A stretch of 64,000 nucleotides of DNA, taken from Pseudomonadota bacterium. GTDB taxonomy: Bacteria > Pseudomonadota > Gammaproteobacteria > Burkholderiales > Thiobacteraceae. Shown here one piece after another: positions 1 through 8,900 of this stretch. The translations under genes and the position numbers were made by a program. The first letter of the stretch is position 1, and each line of letters starts with the position of its first letter. Where the stretch lies: contig JAKANO010000002.1 of the NCBI GenBank assembly GCA_021812385.1, positions 239,485 to 303,484 on the forward strand. Direction: 5' to 3'. Below the pieces are notes generated by a model. It had not been told where the DNA came from. It ran no database searches and saw only the letters and a program-made list of their open reading frames with translations.

Positions 1-2
1 CC

Positions 3-482
3 ACAGCGGTCAGCGCATCCGCGACCCCGCCCACATCGGCCGTGACGCTCACTTACAATGCCGGCACCACGTCTTTTACCACCGTGTCGCAGGACCCTGC
101 CTGGAACAACCTGACCATTGCCTATACCGACCCAACGACGACGACCTTCTACGGTGTCTCGTTCACCATCAGCGGAACCCCGAGCAATAACGACAAGTTC
201 ACCATCAACAATGCGACCGATGCGGCCCTAGGCGGCATCGATACGGCCCTGAACAACGCATTGCGCGTTCAGTCCACCATCGGCTCCCGGCTGAATGAAT
301 TGGATTCGACTGAGACCACCAATCAAGATACGACACTGCAATACCAAACCAAGCTATCCAGTTTGCGCGACGTCGATTTGACCCGGGCTATTTCCGATCT
401 GACGCAGCAGCAAAATAGCCTGCAGGCGGCGCAAAAATCGTTTCTCTCGATCCAAGGCTTAAGCTTGTTTAAATTACTGTAA
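3..482 (+). CDS. flgL: Flagellar hook-associated protein 3 (FlgL), C-terminal part
   Basis: The reading frame is open from the left window edge, so the N-terminus is missing; 159 residues remain. FlgL forms the hook-filament junction together with FlgK. The visible part ends with the helical flagellin-like C-terminal domain (LGGIDTALNNALRVQSTIG, then SSLRDVDLTRAISDLTQQQNSLQAAQKSFLSIQGLSLFKLL), which matches the usual FlgL tail that packs against the N-terminal helix. The Thr/Asp-rich stretch before it is the variable outer domain. The track start at 42 is internal; no true start lies in the window. It converges on htpG across a short hairpin. Assignment to FlgL rather than flagellin rests on the tail sequence; confidence is high. 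Confidence 0.85.
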   Translation, partial: TAVSASATPPTSAVTLTYNAGTTSFTTVSQDPAWNNLTIAYTDPTTTTFYGVSFTISGTPSNNDKFTINNATDAALGGIDTALNNALRVQSTIGSRLNELDSTETTNQDTTLQYQTKLSSLRDVDLTRAISDLTQQQNSLQAAQKSFLSIQGLSLFKLL

Positions 483-504
483 AGGCGAAGTCGCCCTCGC
501 CTTT
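481..504. terminator. Hairpin between convergent flgL and htpG
   Basis: AAAGGCGA and TCGCCTTT form an 8-bp perfect stem around an 8-nt loop directly at the flgL stop codon. It sits between two convergent genes and could end transcription in either direction, although there is no long T-run on either strand. Confidence 0.45.
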
Positions 505-515
505 ACCGACTACCG

Positions 516-2396
516 CTATCGGCCCGACAGCGCTAACATCAGGCCATTCAACTTCTTCACGAACCCGGCTGGATCCTCGAGTTGACCGCCTTCCGCCAGC
601 AAGGCCTGATCCAATAAAATCTGGCTCAAATCCCCAAAGCACCCCGCATCGGATTCCTCCTTCAGCATCGTGACCAAGGGGTGTTGCGGGTTTACTTCCA
701 GAATCGGCTTCGACAGCGGTACATTCTGTCCGGCAGCCTTTAGCATGCGCTCCAAATTCATGCCCATGCCTTGCGCATCGACCACCAAGCAGGCCGGAGA
801 GTCGGTTAAGCGATGCGATATCCGCACTTCCTTCACCTGCTCGCCCAGGCTCGCCAGCATTTTCGCCGTGAAGTCCTTGAAGGCATCGCTTTCCTGCTCG
901 CGCGCCTTTTTTTCCTCCACATCTTCCAGCGCACCCAGATCGAGTTCGCCCTTGGCGACGGATTGCAAGGATTTGCCTTCGAACTCAGGCAAGTTCGACA
1001 CCATCCACTCGTCGACGCGATCGCTCAACAACAGCACTTCGACGCCCTTTTTGCGGAAGATCTCCAGGTGCGGGCTATTTTTGGCGGCGGCAAAACTATC
1101 GGCGGTCACATAGTAGATTTTGTCCTGACCGTCTTTCATGCGCGCCACATAATCGGCGAGGGATGCTTGCTGCGTCTCGCTGTCATCCTGCGTGGTGGAA
1201 AAGCGCAGCAACTTTGCAATGCGCTCCTTGTTGGCAAAGTCCTCGCCCACGCCCTCTTTCAGCACGCGGCCGAATTCCTTCCAGCATTGCGCGTACTTCT
1301 CCGCATCGTTCGCGGCCATCTCTTCCAGCATGCCGAGCACCTTTTTGGTGGCGCCGGCGCGTATCGTGTCGATATCGCGGCTGTGCTGCAAAATTTCGCG
1401 CGAGACATTCAAGGGCAGATCATTGGAATCGATCACCCCGCGCACGAAGCGCAAATAATGCGGCATGAGCTTGTCGACATCTTCCATGATGAAGACACGC
1501 CGCACATAAAGCTTAATGCCGTGCTGCTGGTCGCGATCCCACAAATCGAACGGTGCGTGGCCAGGCACATATAGCAGCAAGGTATATTCCTGCTTGCCCT
1601 CGACCTTGCTATGCACATGCGCCAACGCCGGCTCGAAATCGTGCGCGACGTGTTTGTAGAACTCGGTGTACTGCTCCTCCGTAATCTCAGCCTTCGGGCG
1701 CGCCCACAAGGCATTGGCTTGGTTGATCGCTTCATCCGCGTCCTTGCCTTCCAAGCGCATCAAAATCGGCAGTGTGATATGGTCGGAGTACTTGCGCACG
1801 ATCGACTGCAAGCGCCAATCGGCCAGGAATTCGTCTTCGCCTTCGCGCAAATGCAAGATCACATCCGTGCCGTGACCGGGCTTCGTTACGGTTTCCAGCG
1901 TGTAGTCGCCCTCGCCTGCGGATTCCCAACTGACGCCATGCTCCGCTCCCAAACCGGCACGGCGCGTAATCAGCGTGACTTTATCGGCTACGATAAAAGC
2001 GGAGTAAAAACCGACGCCGAACTGTCCGATCAAATGCGCGTCCTTGGACTGATCGCCGGTGAGCCTATCCAAGAATTCGCGCGTGCCGGAACGCGCGATG
2101 GTGCCGATATGTTCGATCACCTCATTGCGCGACATGCCGACACCGTTATCGGAAATGGTGATGGTGCGCGCGTCCTTATCATAGGCGATACGAATTTTTA
2201 ATTCGGCGTCGCCTTCGTATAAGGCTGCATCCGATAAAGCCTCAAAGCGCAGTTTGTCGCAAGCATCGGAGGCATTCGAGATCAATTCACGCAAGAATAT
2301 TTCCTTGTTGCTGTACAAGGAATGAATCATCAAGCGCAACAGTTGCTTAACTTCGGCTTGAAAACCTAGGGTTTCTTTTTGGGTAGCAGTGGTCAT
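516..2396 (-). CDS. htpG: Molecular chaperone HtpG (Hsp90)
   Basis: Bacterial Hsp90, a cytosolic ATP-dependent homodimeric chaperone. At 626 aa it is the normal length. The N-terminal GHKL ATPase domain shows the nucleotide-binding motifs [15 protein letters not shown] (near residue 40), [14 protein letters not shown] and [17 protein letters not shown]. The middle domain has the conserved [15 protein letters not shown] segment, and a C-terminal dimerisation region follows. The start is supported by a GAGGAAA ribosome-binding site just upstream. A sigma32-type promoter lies in the leader, so heat-shock control is likely. The gene is monocistronic by layout, converging on flgL and about 110 nt from the upstream DUF4124 gene. 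Confidence 0.98.
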   Translation of the reverse strand: MTTATQKETLGFQAEVKQLLRLMIHSLYSNKEIFLRELISNASDACDKLRFEALSDAALYEGDAELKIRIAYDKDARTITISDNGVGMSRNEVIEHIGTIARSGTREFLDRLTGDQSKDAHLIGQFGVGFYSAFIVADKVTLITRRAGLGAEHGVSWESAGEGDYTLETVTKPGHGTDVILHLREGEDEFLADWRLQSIVRKYSDHITLPILMRLEGKDADEAINQANALWARPKAEITEEQYTEFYKHVAHDFEPALAHVHSKVEGKQEYTLLLYVPGHAPFDLWDRDQQHGIKLYVRRVFIMEDVDKLMPHYLRFVRGVIDSNDLPLNVSREILQHSRDIDTIRAGATKKVLGMLEEMAANDAEKYAQCWKEFGRVLKEGVGEDFANKERIAKLLRFSTTQDDSETQQASLADYVARMKDGQDKIYYVTADSFAAAKNSPHLEIFRKKGVEVLLLSDRVDEWMVSNLPEFEGKSLQSVAKGELDLGALEDVEEKKAREQESDAFKDFTAKMLASLGEQVKEVRISHRLTDSPACLVVDAQGMGMNLERMLKAAGQNVPLSKPILEVNPQHPLVTMLKEESDAGCFGDLSQILLDQALLAEGGQLEDPAGFVKKLNGLMLALSGR

Positions 2397-2427
2397 GGTT
2401 TCCTCGACATAAAACAGAGTTGCAAAT

Positions 2428-2455
2428 TATTGGGGCGGCAAGCTTACTTTTCAAG
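2428..2455 (-). promoter_or_regulatory. Sigma32 (heat-shock) promoter of htpG
   Basis: Read on the minus strand, CTTGAAA (2449-2455) is followed after 13 nt by CCCCAATA (2428-2435). The sigma32 consensus is CTTGAAA-N13..17-CCCCATNT, so the -35 is perfect and the -10 nearly so. The predicted start site lies about 25 nt before the htpG ATG. Confidence 0.8.
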
Positions 2456-2509
2456 TGCTGTAAGCGCGGGGTAAAGACTTGGAAAACAAGGGCCTGCGGT
2501 AAGTCGTAT

Positions 2510-2947
2510 CTACTTCAAATTATTCAATTCGGCGCGCGACTGGGCCAGCGCTTTCTCGAGTTCCGCAACCTTGTCTTGATAGGGTTTGAGCCGATCCAGC
2601 ACGCTCTGATAGAAGACTTCAGTGCGCAAGCGAATGCCCTCCTGCTCGGCCAAATTTTTCTTGGCATCGGCTAAGGCCTGTTCTTGTTCCTTGATCTTGT
2701 TTTGCAATTCTTGGCGTTGTGCATCGGCTGGGTTCGGAGAAGGCGGCGTTGCCGGTCGCGTCACTGGCACCGCCGGCACAACGGTAATTTCTGCCGTGAC
2801 CGGGGTGCACTGCATATTGGGCTCGTTTTTTTCGCCGTAAATAATCCGGCCCGTCGCATCTTTGCATTTAAACACTTCAGCATGCACCGCAAACGCCAGG
2901 GCGAGCAACCCGAGCGCTAGCGGCAACGTGTAAAGCCTCCGGCTCAT
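2510..2947 (-). CDS. Exported DUF4124-type protein with coiled-coil tail
   Basis: 145 aa. An N-terminal signal peptide (about residues 1-23, ending AVHA) is followed by the DUF4124 pattern EVFKCKDATGRIIYGEKNEPNMQCTPV, with two cysteines likely to form a disulfide in the periplasm. A Pro/Thr-rich linker leads to a heptad-rich helix (about residues 75-145) predicted to form a coiled coil. The ATG overlaps the stop of the upstream gene (ATGA), so it is the last gene of metZ-orf232-DUF4124 and probably translationally coupled. Biochemical function is unknown for the family. Confidence 0.75.
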   Translation of the reverse strand: MSRRLYTLPLALGLLALAFAVHAEVFKCKDATGRIIYGEKNEPNMQCTPVTAEITVVPAVPVTRPATPPSPNPADAQRQELQNKIKEQEQALADAKKNLAEQEGIRLRTEVFYQSVLDRLKPYQDKVAELEKALAQSRAELNNLK

Positions 2948-3642
2948 TTCGCTATGCCTTGCACGTCTTTAAGGGAAATCCTATGGTAATTTTCCGGCAA
3001 CTCGAAGGCCTTCGGCCGTACTGCGACATCCGCTTCGTAGTGCAATAAACGGCGCGAAAAGCCGCTGACGCGCACCTCGTCGAATGGCATGCCATATTTA
3101 AACCAATATTGCGGCGCCAAAATCAAGCGCGCTAAATCACAATCGTCGCGCTGATCCACCGGCGTCGCCAAATAAGTATTCGACTGCGTTGCCGCCATCA
3201 ACTCCTGGAACTCCAACAAGGCCTTTGCCACATCGGGAAGAAAGCGCTTGGAAGCAGCAATGCGCGAACACACCGTGCCATTCACAACCAAGTCCACGCG
3301 TATCTCCGAAGCCTTATTTTCTAAAATATCCTCCTTGATTTCCCATTTTTGCGGCGGCTTGACTTGCACGATGCCGGGCTCGAATACCAAGATTTCCTGC
3401 TTGTCGTTATTGACGCTGTAAACGCGCCGCTCCTTGCGGTCAAACAGCACAAAATCATCGCGATCACGCCCAAAGTCGAGGCGCAAATATCGAGCGGTGA
3501 CGAGGTAACGGGTGACATAGCCCCCGCCGGCCGCCTCTTGATCCATATAGTTGAGCTCGGTCATCCCGCCCAGGGCCAACACGGGGCTCGACCAAGCTGA
3601 GCCGAGCAGGGCCAGCAGCAAAATGTGACGTAGATATCTCAT
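2944..3642 (-). CDS. Exported protein of unknown function
   Basis: 232 aa with a clear signal peptide (MRYLRHILLLALLGSAWSSPVLA). The mature part is mostly beta-strand-like with one Cys pair (VCSRI and DDCDLARL) and no motif I recognise as catalytic; overall it looks like a periplasmic beta-rich protein. It overlaps metZ upstream and the DUF4124 gene downstream by 4 nt each (ATGA junctions), so it belongs to the metZ transcript and would share its SAM-dependent control. I do not recognise a named family. Confidence 0.7.
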   Translation of the reverse strand: MRYLRHILLLALLGSAWSSPVLALGGMTELNYMDQEAAGGGYVTRYLVTARYLRLDFGRDRDDFVLFDRKERRVYSVNNDKQEILVFEPGIVQVKPPQKWEIKEDILENKASEIRVDLVVNGTVCSRIAASKRFLPDVAKALLEFQELMAATQSNTYLATPVDQRDDCDLARLILAPQYWFKYGMPFDEVRVSGFSRRLLHYEADVAVRPKAFELPENYHRISLKDVQGIAK

Positions 3643-4817
3643 GGCAATAGGTCGAATCCTCTTTGCAAATCGCGCTTAATATCTTCCACCGATTCCAGCC
3701 CGACCGCAATCCTGATCAGGCCGTCATTAATGCCTGCTGCTGCACGCTGCTCCGGCGTCAAGCGCCCATGCGTGGTACTGGCAGGATGCGTGATGGTGGT
3801 CTTGGTATCGCCCAGATTGGCGGTGATGGACAACAGTTGCGTGCTGTCGATCACCTTCCAGGCCGCCGGCTTGCCGCCCTTTACTTCGAACGACACGATG
3901 CCGCCGCCGGTTTTTTGCTGCCGCATTGCTAGTGCATGCTGCGGGTGAGACGGCAGGCCGGGATACAGCACGCGCGCAACTTGCGGCTGCGCCTCTAACC
4001 AGCTGGCCAATGCCAATGCACCGGCCGAATGCGCGTCCATGCGAATGCGCAGCGTTTCCAGCCCTTTCAAAAAGATCCAGGCATTGAATGCCGAGAGTGT
4101 TGGCCCGGCGGTGCGCAAGAATTGATACACTCCTTCCATCAAGGCCTTGCTGCCCAGCACCGCGCCGCCCAGCACGCGGCCTTGGCCGTCGATGTATTTG
4201 GTGGCGGAATGGATCACGATATCCGCACCCAAATCCAAAGGGCGTTGCAGCATCGGCGTGCAGAAACAATTGTCGACCGCGAGCCAGGCGTCATGCCGAT
4301 GCGCGATCTCGGCCAAGGCGGTGATATCGCACACTTCGGTCAGCGGATTGGAAGGCGTTTCGGCAAAGAACAGCTTGGTATTCGGTTTGCAAGCCGCTTC
4401 CCACTCGTCCACGTCGGTGGGCGAAACAAACGTCGTCTCGACACCAAAGCGCTTGAGAATATTGTTGAACAGTTGCACCGAAGCGCCAAATATCGCACGC
4501 GAGGCGACGATGTGGTCGCCCGCCGAAAGCAGACCCATCGCGCAAGCGAGAATCGCCGACATACCGGACGCCGTGGCCACGCAATACTCCGCGCCTTCCA
4601 AAGCCGCAAGGCGCTCCTGGAACATACTCACCGTGGGGTTGGTGAAGCGCGCATAGATATTGCCGGGTTCCTCGCCGATAAAGCGCTTGGCTGCCTGCTC
4701 CGCCGAATCGAAGACGAAGCTCGATGTTAAAAACAAAGCTTCGGAATGCTCATGAAACTGGCTGCGCTGTATGCCGGCGCGCACCGCCAAAGTATCCAAA
4801 TCATATTTATCAGTCAT
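3639..4817 (-). CDS. metZ: O-succinylhomoserine sulfhydrylase
   Basis: PLP enzyme of the Cys/Met metabolism family that makes homocysteine from O-succinylhomoserine and sulfide in the cytosol. Family motifs include YARFTNPTVSMFQERLAALEG, ATASGMSAI, and the Schiff-base lysine in HSATKYIDGQGRVLGG. The track begins at 4958, but the true start is the ATG at 4817 (MTDKYDLDTLAVRAG, 392 aa): it has AAGGAAA 6 nt upstream, and the extra 47 codons would run through a riboswitch and terminator. Its position beside the purF block matches the common gammaproteobacterial purF-metZ order. It could accept O-acetylhomoserine, but metZ fits best. Confidence 0.95.
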   Translation of the reverse strand: MTDKYDLDTLAVRAGIQRSQFHEHSEALFLTSSFVFDSAEQAAKRFIGEEPGNIYARFTNPTVSMFQERLAALEGAEYCVATASGMSAILACAMGLLSAGDHIVASRAIFGASVQLFNNILKRFGVETTFVSPTDVDEWEAACKPNTKLFFAETPSNPLTEVCDITALAEIAHRHDAWLAVDNCFCTPMLQRPLDLGADIVIHSATKYIDGQGRVLGGAVLGSKALMEGVYQFLRTAGPTLSAFNAWIFLKGLETLRIRMDAHSAGALALASWLEAQPQVARVLYPGLPSHPQHALAMRQQKTGGGIVSFEVKGGKPAAWKVIDSTQLLSITANLGDTKTTITHPASTTHGRLTPEQRAAAGINDGLIRIAVGLESVEDIKRDLQRGFDLLP

Positions 4818-4868
4818 GCTGGTTTCCTTATTTGGCCCCTCACGGGCTAGATCAAATAGACCGGGCAT

Positions 4869-4903
4869 AAAAAAACCCGGACAGCCAAAGCTAAACCGGG
4901 TTT
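4869..4903 (-). terminator. Intrinsic terminator in the metZ leader (riboswitch expression platform)
   Basis: On the minus strand AAACCCGG, a 15-nt loop and CCGGGTTT are followed by a T-run, giving a textbook intrinsic terminator about 50 nt before the metZ ATG. The loop contains CTTTGGCTG, which can pair with CAGCTAAAG (4910-4918) at the 3' edge of the SAM-II aptamer (9 bp including one G-U). The two stems are mutually exclusive with aptamer folding or termination, so the loop strand looks like an antiterminator. Confidence 0.8.
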
Positions 4904-4958
4904 CCCTCACTTTAGCTGGATTTATTACGCGCCCGCAAGCTGATTCAAATCGGCGCAA
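4898..4958 (-). ncRNA. SAM-II-type riboswitch aptamer upstream of metZ
   Basis: The minus strand carries the SAM-II core: P1 strand GCGCC, then GATTTGAATC, GCTTGC, the closing GGCGC, GTAATAAAT and GCTAAAG. Block order and spacing agree with what I recall of SAM-II aptamers (GATTTNA, GCTTGC/GCAAGC, TAAA, GCTAAAG). SAM-II binds S-adenosylmethionine in an H-type pseudoknot and represses Met genes, and metZ is a typical target. The aptamer lies in the metZ leader downstream of a sigma70-like promoter. I could not score it against a covariance model. Confidence 0.85.
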
Positions 4959-4969
4959 AACATGTTTAT

Positions 4970-4998
4970 AAATTACGCGACAATTTCCATGGCGTCAA
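4970..4998 (-). promoter_or_regulatory. Putative sigma70 promoter of metZ
   Basis: On the minus strand TTGACG (4993-4998) and TAATTT (4970-4975) are separated by exactly 17 nt and lie just upstream of the SAM-II aptamer. This would give a leader of about 145 nt starting shortly before P1. It lies downstream of the higA stop, so metZ need not depend on higBA transcription. Confidence 0.55.
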
Positions 4999-5008
4999 GA
5001 CAGAAAAA

Positions 5009-5308
5009 TTACGCCGCGACTTTTAGCGGTTCGATCTTCGCCACCGCACGTTTTAGCGATTTCTCAGCTTGCCATAAATCGTAGTTGGCTTGCATGTGCA
5101 ACCAGGATTCAGCGTTGCCGCCAAGCGCGGCGGTGATTCGCACGGCCATATCGGCACTAATACCCGCCTTGCCGTTGAGCACGCGGGAAAGAGCAACGCG
5201 CGTCACGCCGATCCGCTTAGCGAACTCTGTCACGGTAATTCCGGTGTCCGTAAAAACGCCATCCCGAAGAACTTCGCCAGGATGTGGCGGGTTATGCATT
5301 CTGCTCAT
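5009..5308 (-). CDS. higA: HigA-family antitoxin (XRE/VapI type)
   Basis: 99 aa. MHNPPHPGEVLRD is the hallmark opening of HigA/VapI antitoxins. It is followed by a helix-turn-helix (TEFAKRIGVTRVALSRVLNGKAGIS) and the family segment AVRITAALGGNAESWLHMQANYDLW. The protein neutralises HigB and represses its own operon through the HTH. It lies 12 nt after higB in the toxin-first order typical of higBA. A 23-bp palindrome in the promoter is its likely operator. Confidence 0.92.
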   Translation of the reverse strand: MSRMHNPPHPGEVLRDGVFTDTGITVTEFAKRIGVTRVALSRVLNGKAGISADMAVRITAALGGNAESWLHMQANYDLWQAEKSLKRAVAKIEPLKVAA

Positions 5309-5320
5309 ACTGCCCTCTTC

Positions 5321-5599
5321 TCAATGATAGTCTTGGTAGTCAACGAGTACCACATCGCCGCCCTCGAAAGAAAAAGTCATTCTCCAATTACCATTAACTG
5401 ACACAGCCCAATACCCCCTCAAGTCTCCTGTCAGCGGGTGCAACCTCCACCCAGGCAAATCCATATCCTTTGGTGATTTTGCGGTATCCAACTTACCTAG
5501 CTGCAACCGCAACCGCTTAGCATGGGATGGCTGAATCCCGGCTTTAATGCCCGCCTTAAAGAAATCCTCAATACCCTTGTGCCGAAATGATTTAATCAC
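5321..5599 (-). CDS. higB: HigB-family toxin (RelE/ParE superfamily mRNA interferase)
   Basis: 92 aa, the normal length. It opens MIKSFRHKGIEDFF and contains the family core HAKRLRLQLGKLDTAKSPKDMDLPGWRLHPLTGDLRGYWAVSVNGNWRMTFSF. The Arg/Trp-rich C-terminal strand corresponds to the ribosome-dependent RNase site of RelE-like toxins. The start codon is GTG (5599), not ATG. It lies only about 6 nt past the predicted -10 box, so the mRNA may be leaderless. The pair sits in an AT-rich islet between purF and metZ, which suggests acquisition by transfer. Confidence 0.92.
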   Translation of the reverse strand: MIKSFRHKGIEDFFKAGIKAGIQPSHAKRLRLQLGKLDTAKSPKDMDLPGWRLHPLTGDLRGYWAVSVNGNWRMTFSFEGGDVVLVDYQDYH

Positions 5600-5605
5600 G
5601 ATTAA

Positions 5606-5634
5606 ACTGTATATCGTGTATATACAGTTGTCAA
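5606..5634 (-). promoter_or_regulatory. higBA promoter with palindromic operator
   Basis: On the minus strand TTGACA (5629-5634) and TACAGT (5606-5611) are 17 nt apart. Most of the spacer and the whole -10 box form a perfect inverted repeat, ACTGTATAT-N5-ATATACAGT (5606-5628). HigA binding there would block RNA polymerase, which is the expected autoregulation. The predicted start site coincides with the higB GTG. Confidence 0.75.
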
Positions 5635-5728
5635 TTTAGCGAAGCTGCTTTAGCGAATCTTTTGAGAAAAAATGTGGCGGGGATGCGATGAACCAAGTCC
5701 TTATTCTTCCGGCGTTTGTTGCTAGTTG

Positions 5729-6073
5729 CTAGCGTTGCTGCTTCTTTGCATATGCAACTGCGTCTTCCAATCTTTCATATTTGTACCCAGCATAAACATA
5801 CTTATCAGCATCCATCGTAATGCCGTACTTTTCTATAAGATCATTCGGATTTGTCATTTTGCCAGAGTCTACAGCAGCAATATCTGATGGGGGGCTATTC
5901 ACACTTGCTTGGATTGAGGCACTCCCTAGGAGGTGTTTAATGGAATTTTCTGTTGTTGTATTAAGTTTCTTCAACTCTTTGTAGATCTTATTCAAGCGCC
6001 AATCGACAAGAAAGATAAAAATGGCAATGAAACAGAAGAATAGAAACCCTATTATGCTTGTCAGAAAATCCAC
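5729..6073 (-). CDS. Small single-pass membrane protein, unknown
   Basis: 114 aa. One N-terminal transmembrane helix (about residues 5-23, IIGFLFFCFIAIFIFLV) is followed by a basic/helical region (RLNKIYKELKKL) and a soluble tail ending in YKYERLEDAVAYAKKQQR. Base composition is clearly more AT-rich than the neighbouring core genes, like the adjacent higBA. I do not recognise the family. Continuous coding character and a sensible topology argue that it is real, but no strong ribosome-binding site is evident. It is probably part of the same acquired islet. Confidence 0.55.
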   Translation of the reverse strand: MDFLTSIIGFLFFCFIAIFIFLVDWRLNKIYKELKKLNTTTENSIKHLLGSASIQASVNSPPSDIAAVDSGKMTNPNDLIEKYGITMDADKYVYAGYKYERLEDAVAYAKKQQR

Positions 6074-6174
6074 ACGAAGCCCCCAACCGATTAATATCTC
6101 GCTATCAAAACAATACGTTAACAGAGAAATCTAGGTTACGCAGAGCAGCAGACCTTTACATAGCACTATCAAAC

Positions 6175-7689
<1,515 letters not shown>

Positions 7690-7697
7690 AATTCACC

Positions 7698-8189
7698 TTA
7701 GTTGTAATTCAACCGCTTCTTTAGCTCCGCAGGCAGCCAAGGTCTTGCTTGCATGACCAGGGCCTCCAGGGGCGAACTCAACATCGCATTCTTCCATATC
7801 GGCTGTTTAGGTAGATTGGTTAAGCCCGACAACAATACCAGCACCAGCACAATAATCATCCCGCGCGCAAAACCAAAAAATGCACCGAGCAAACGATCCC
7901 AAGGGCCTACGCCAATGACCTTTAAAAATTGGCTCACGGTAATCGCGAGCAAGGTCATCAACAGTAAAACCCCCAAAAACAACAACACAAATGCTGCTAA
8001 AAAGCGTAGTTCCGGCGTCGGAATGGCGGCGGGCAGCAGCGGCGCCAACGGGTCGGTAAATAAATTCGCCACCCAAAACGCGACCACCCATGCCAGCAAG
8101 GCCATCACCTCGCGCAAAAAACCGCGCATGACGCTTAATAAAATCGATACGCCGATAATTCCTAAAACTGCGTAATCGAAAACCGTCAT
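7698..8189 (-). CDS. cvpA: CvpA family membrane protein
   Basis: 163 aa with four predicted transmembrane helices. The N-terminal pattern FDYAVLGIIGVSILLSVMRGFLREVMALLAWVVAF and the WDRLLGAFFGFARG segment are typical of CvpA, an inner-membrane protein needed for colicin V production in E. coli and linked to envelope homeostasis. It sits directly before purF, the conserved cvpA-purF pair. The exact molecular role is unsettled in the family. Confidence 0.93.
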   Translation of the reverse strand: MTVFDYAVLGIIGVSILLSVMRGFLREVMALLAWVVAFWVANLFTDPLAPLLPAAIPTPELRFLAAFVLLFLGVLLLMTLLAITVSQFLKVIGVGPWDRLLGAFFGFARGMIIVLVLVLLSGLTNLPKQPIWKNAMLSSPLEALVMQARPWLPAELKKRLNYN

Positions 8190-8195
8190 GGCAAC

Positions 8196-8888
8196 TTAGG
8201 GAGTGTTGCCCATCACCACAAGTTTAGTATCCAGCGGCTTCACTTTTACGCGGATTTTTTCCGCATCCTCACGCGCCGCATAAGGGCCGCTGCGCACACG
8301 AATTTTATTCCCGGCAGACGTTTTAACCACCTCGGTAAAGGTATTGATGCCCTTTGCCTTTAATTCGGTTTGGCGCTGCTTGGCATTCTTTTGTTCTGAA
8401 AATGCGCCGTATTGCACAAAGTAGGTTTGCTTGGCAGTGGCGCTGGGCTTGGTCGCTGCGCTGGCCTTGGCTGGCTCACTAGCGGCCTTAACCGGAACGG
8501 CAGCCGGCTTCGCTGCTTCGGGCACAACCGCCTGGGGTTTTTCCTGTTTTACAGGCAACCCTACGGACGGATCTTGTGGCGCCTTAGCGCTGGGCTTAGC
8601 CTCTTCTTGGCCATTGGGCGTTGCTACTGCGGCAAGGCTCGATGCAGGTGCGGGCGTAATCGCCGATTCCACGCTCGGAGCAGGTGTAATCTTGGGCGCA
8701 TAGCCAGTGGCATCTTGCGCCGGAATACGAATTTCGATTTGCTGGGTTTCTTGCTGCGGCTTATTTTCCGGCAAAATCATGGGCACCACGGCAATGACCG
8801 TGACCACCAACACCACCGCACCGACTAAACGGCGGCGTGCGCGCCTTCTAAACAATATCTCTTCTTCTGTGTAATTAGGTGTCGCCAT
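8196..8888 (-). CDS. SPOR domain protein (DedD-like)
   Basis: 230 aa. A short basic cytoplasmic N-terminus (RRRARRRLVG) and one transmembrane helix (about residues 21-39) are followed by a long Ala/Pro/Lys-rich periplasmic linker and a C-terminal SPOR domain (TYFVQYGAFSEQKNAKQRQTELKAKGINTF to the end). SPOR domains bind denuded peptidoglycan glycans at the septum. The position between folC and cvpA matches dedD in Pseudomonas and E. coli, so a cell-division role is likely. It is separated from cvpA by 6 nt. Confidence 0.9.
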   Translation of the reverse strand: MATPNYTEEEILFRRRARRRLVGAVVLVVTVIAVVPMILPENKPQQETQQIEIRIPAQDATGYAPKITPAPSVESAITPAPASSLAAVATPNGQEEAKPSAKAPQDPSVGLPVKQEKPQAVVPEAAKPAAVPVKAASEPAKASAATKPSATAKQTYFVQYGAFSEQKNAKQRQTELKAKGINTFTEVVKTSAGNKIRVRSGPYAAREDAEKIRVKVKPLDTKLVVMGNTP

Positions 8889-8900
8889 GTCTTTTGCTCG

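Noticed and set aside
5606-5628. LexA (SOS) box in the higBA promoter
   Set aside because: The CTG and CAG ends are 15 nt apart, not 10 as in the E. coli LexA site; a HigA operator explains the palindrome better.
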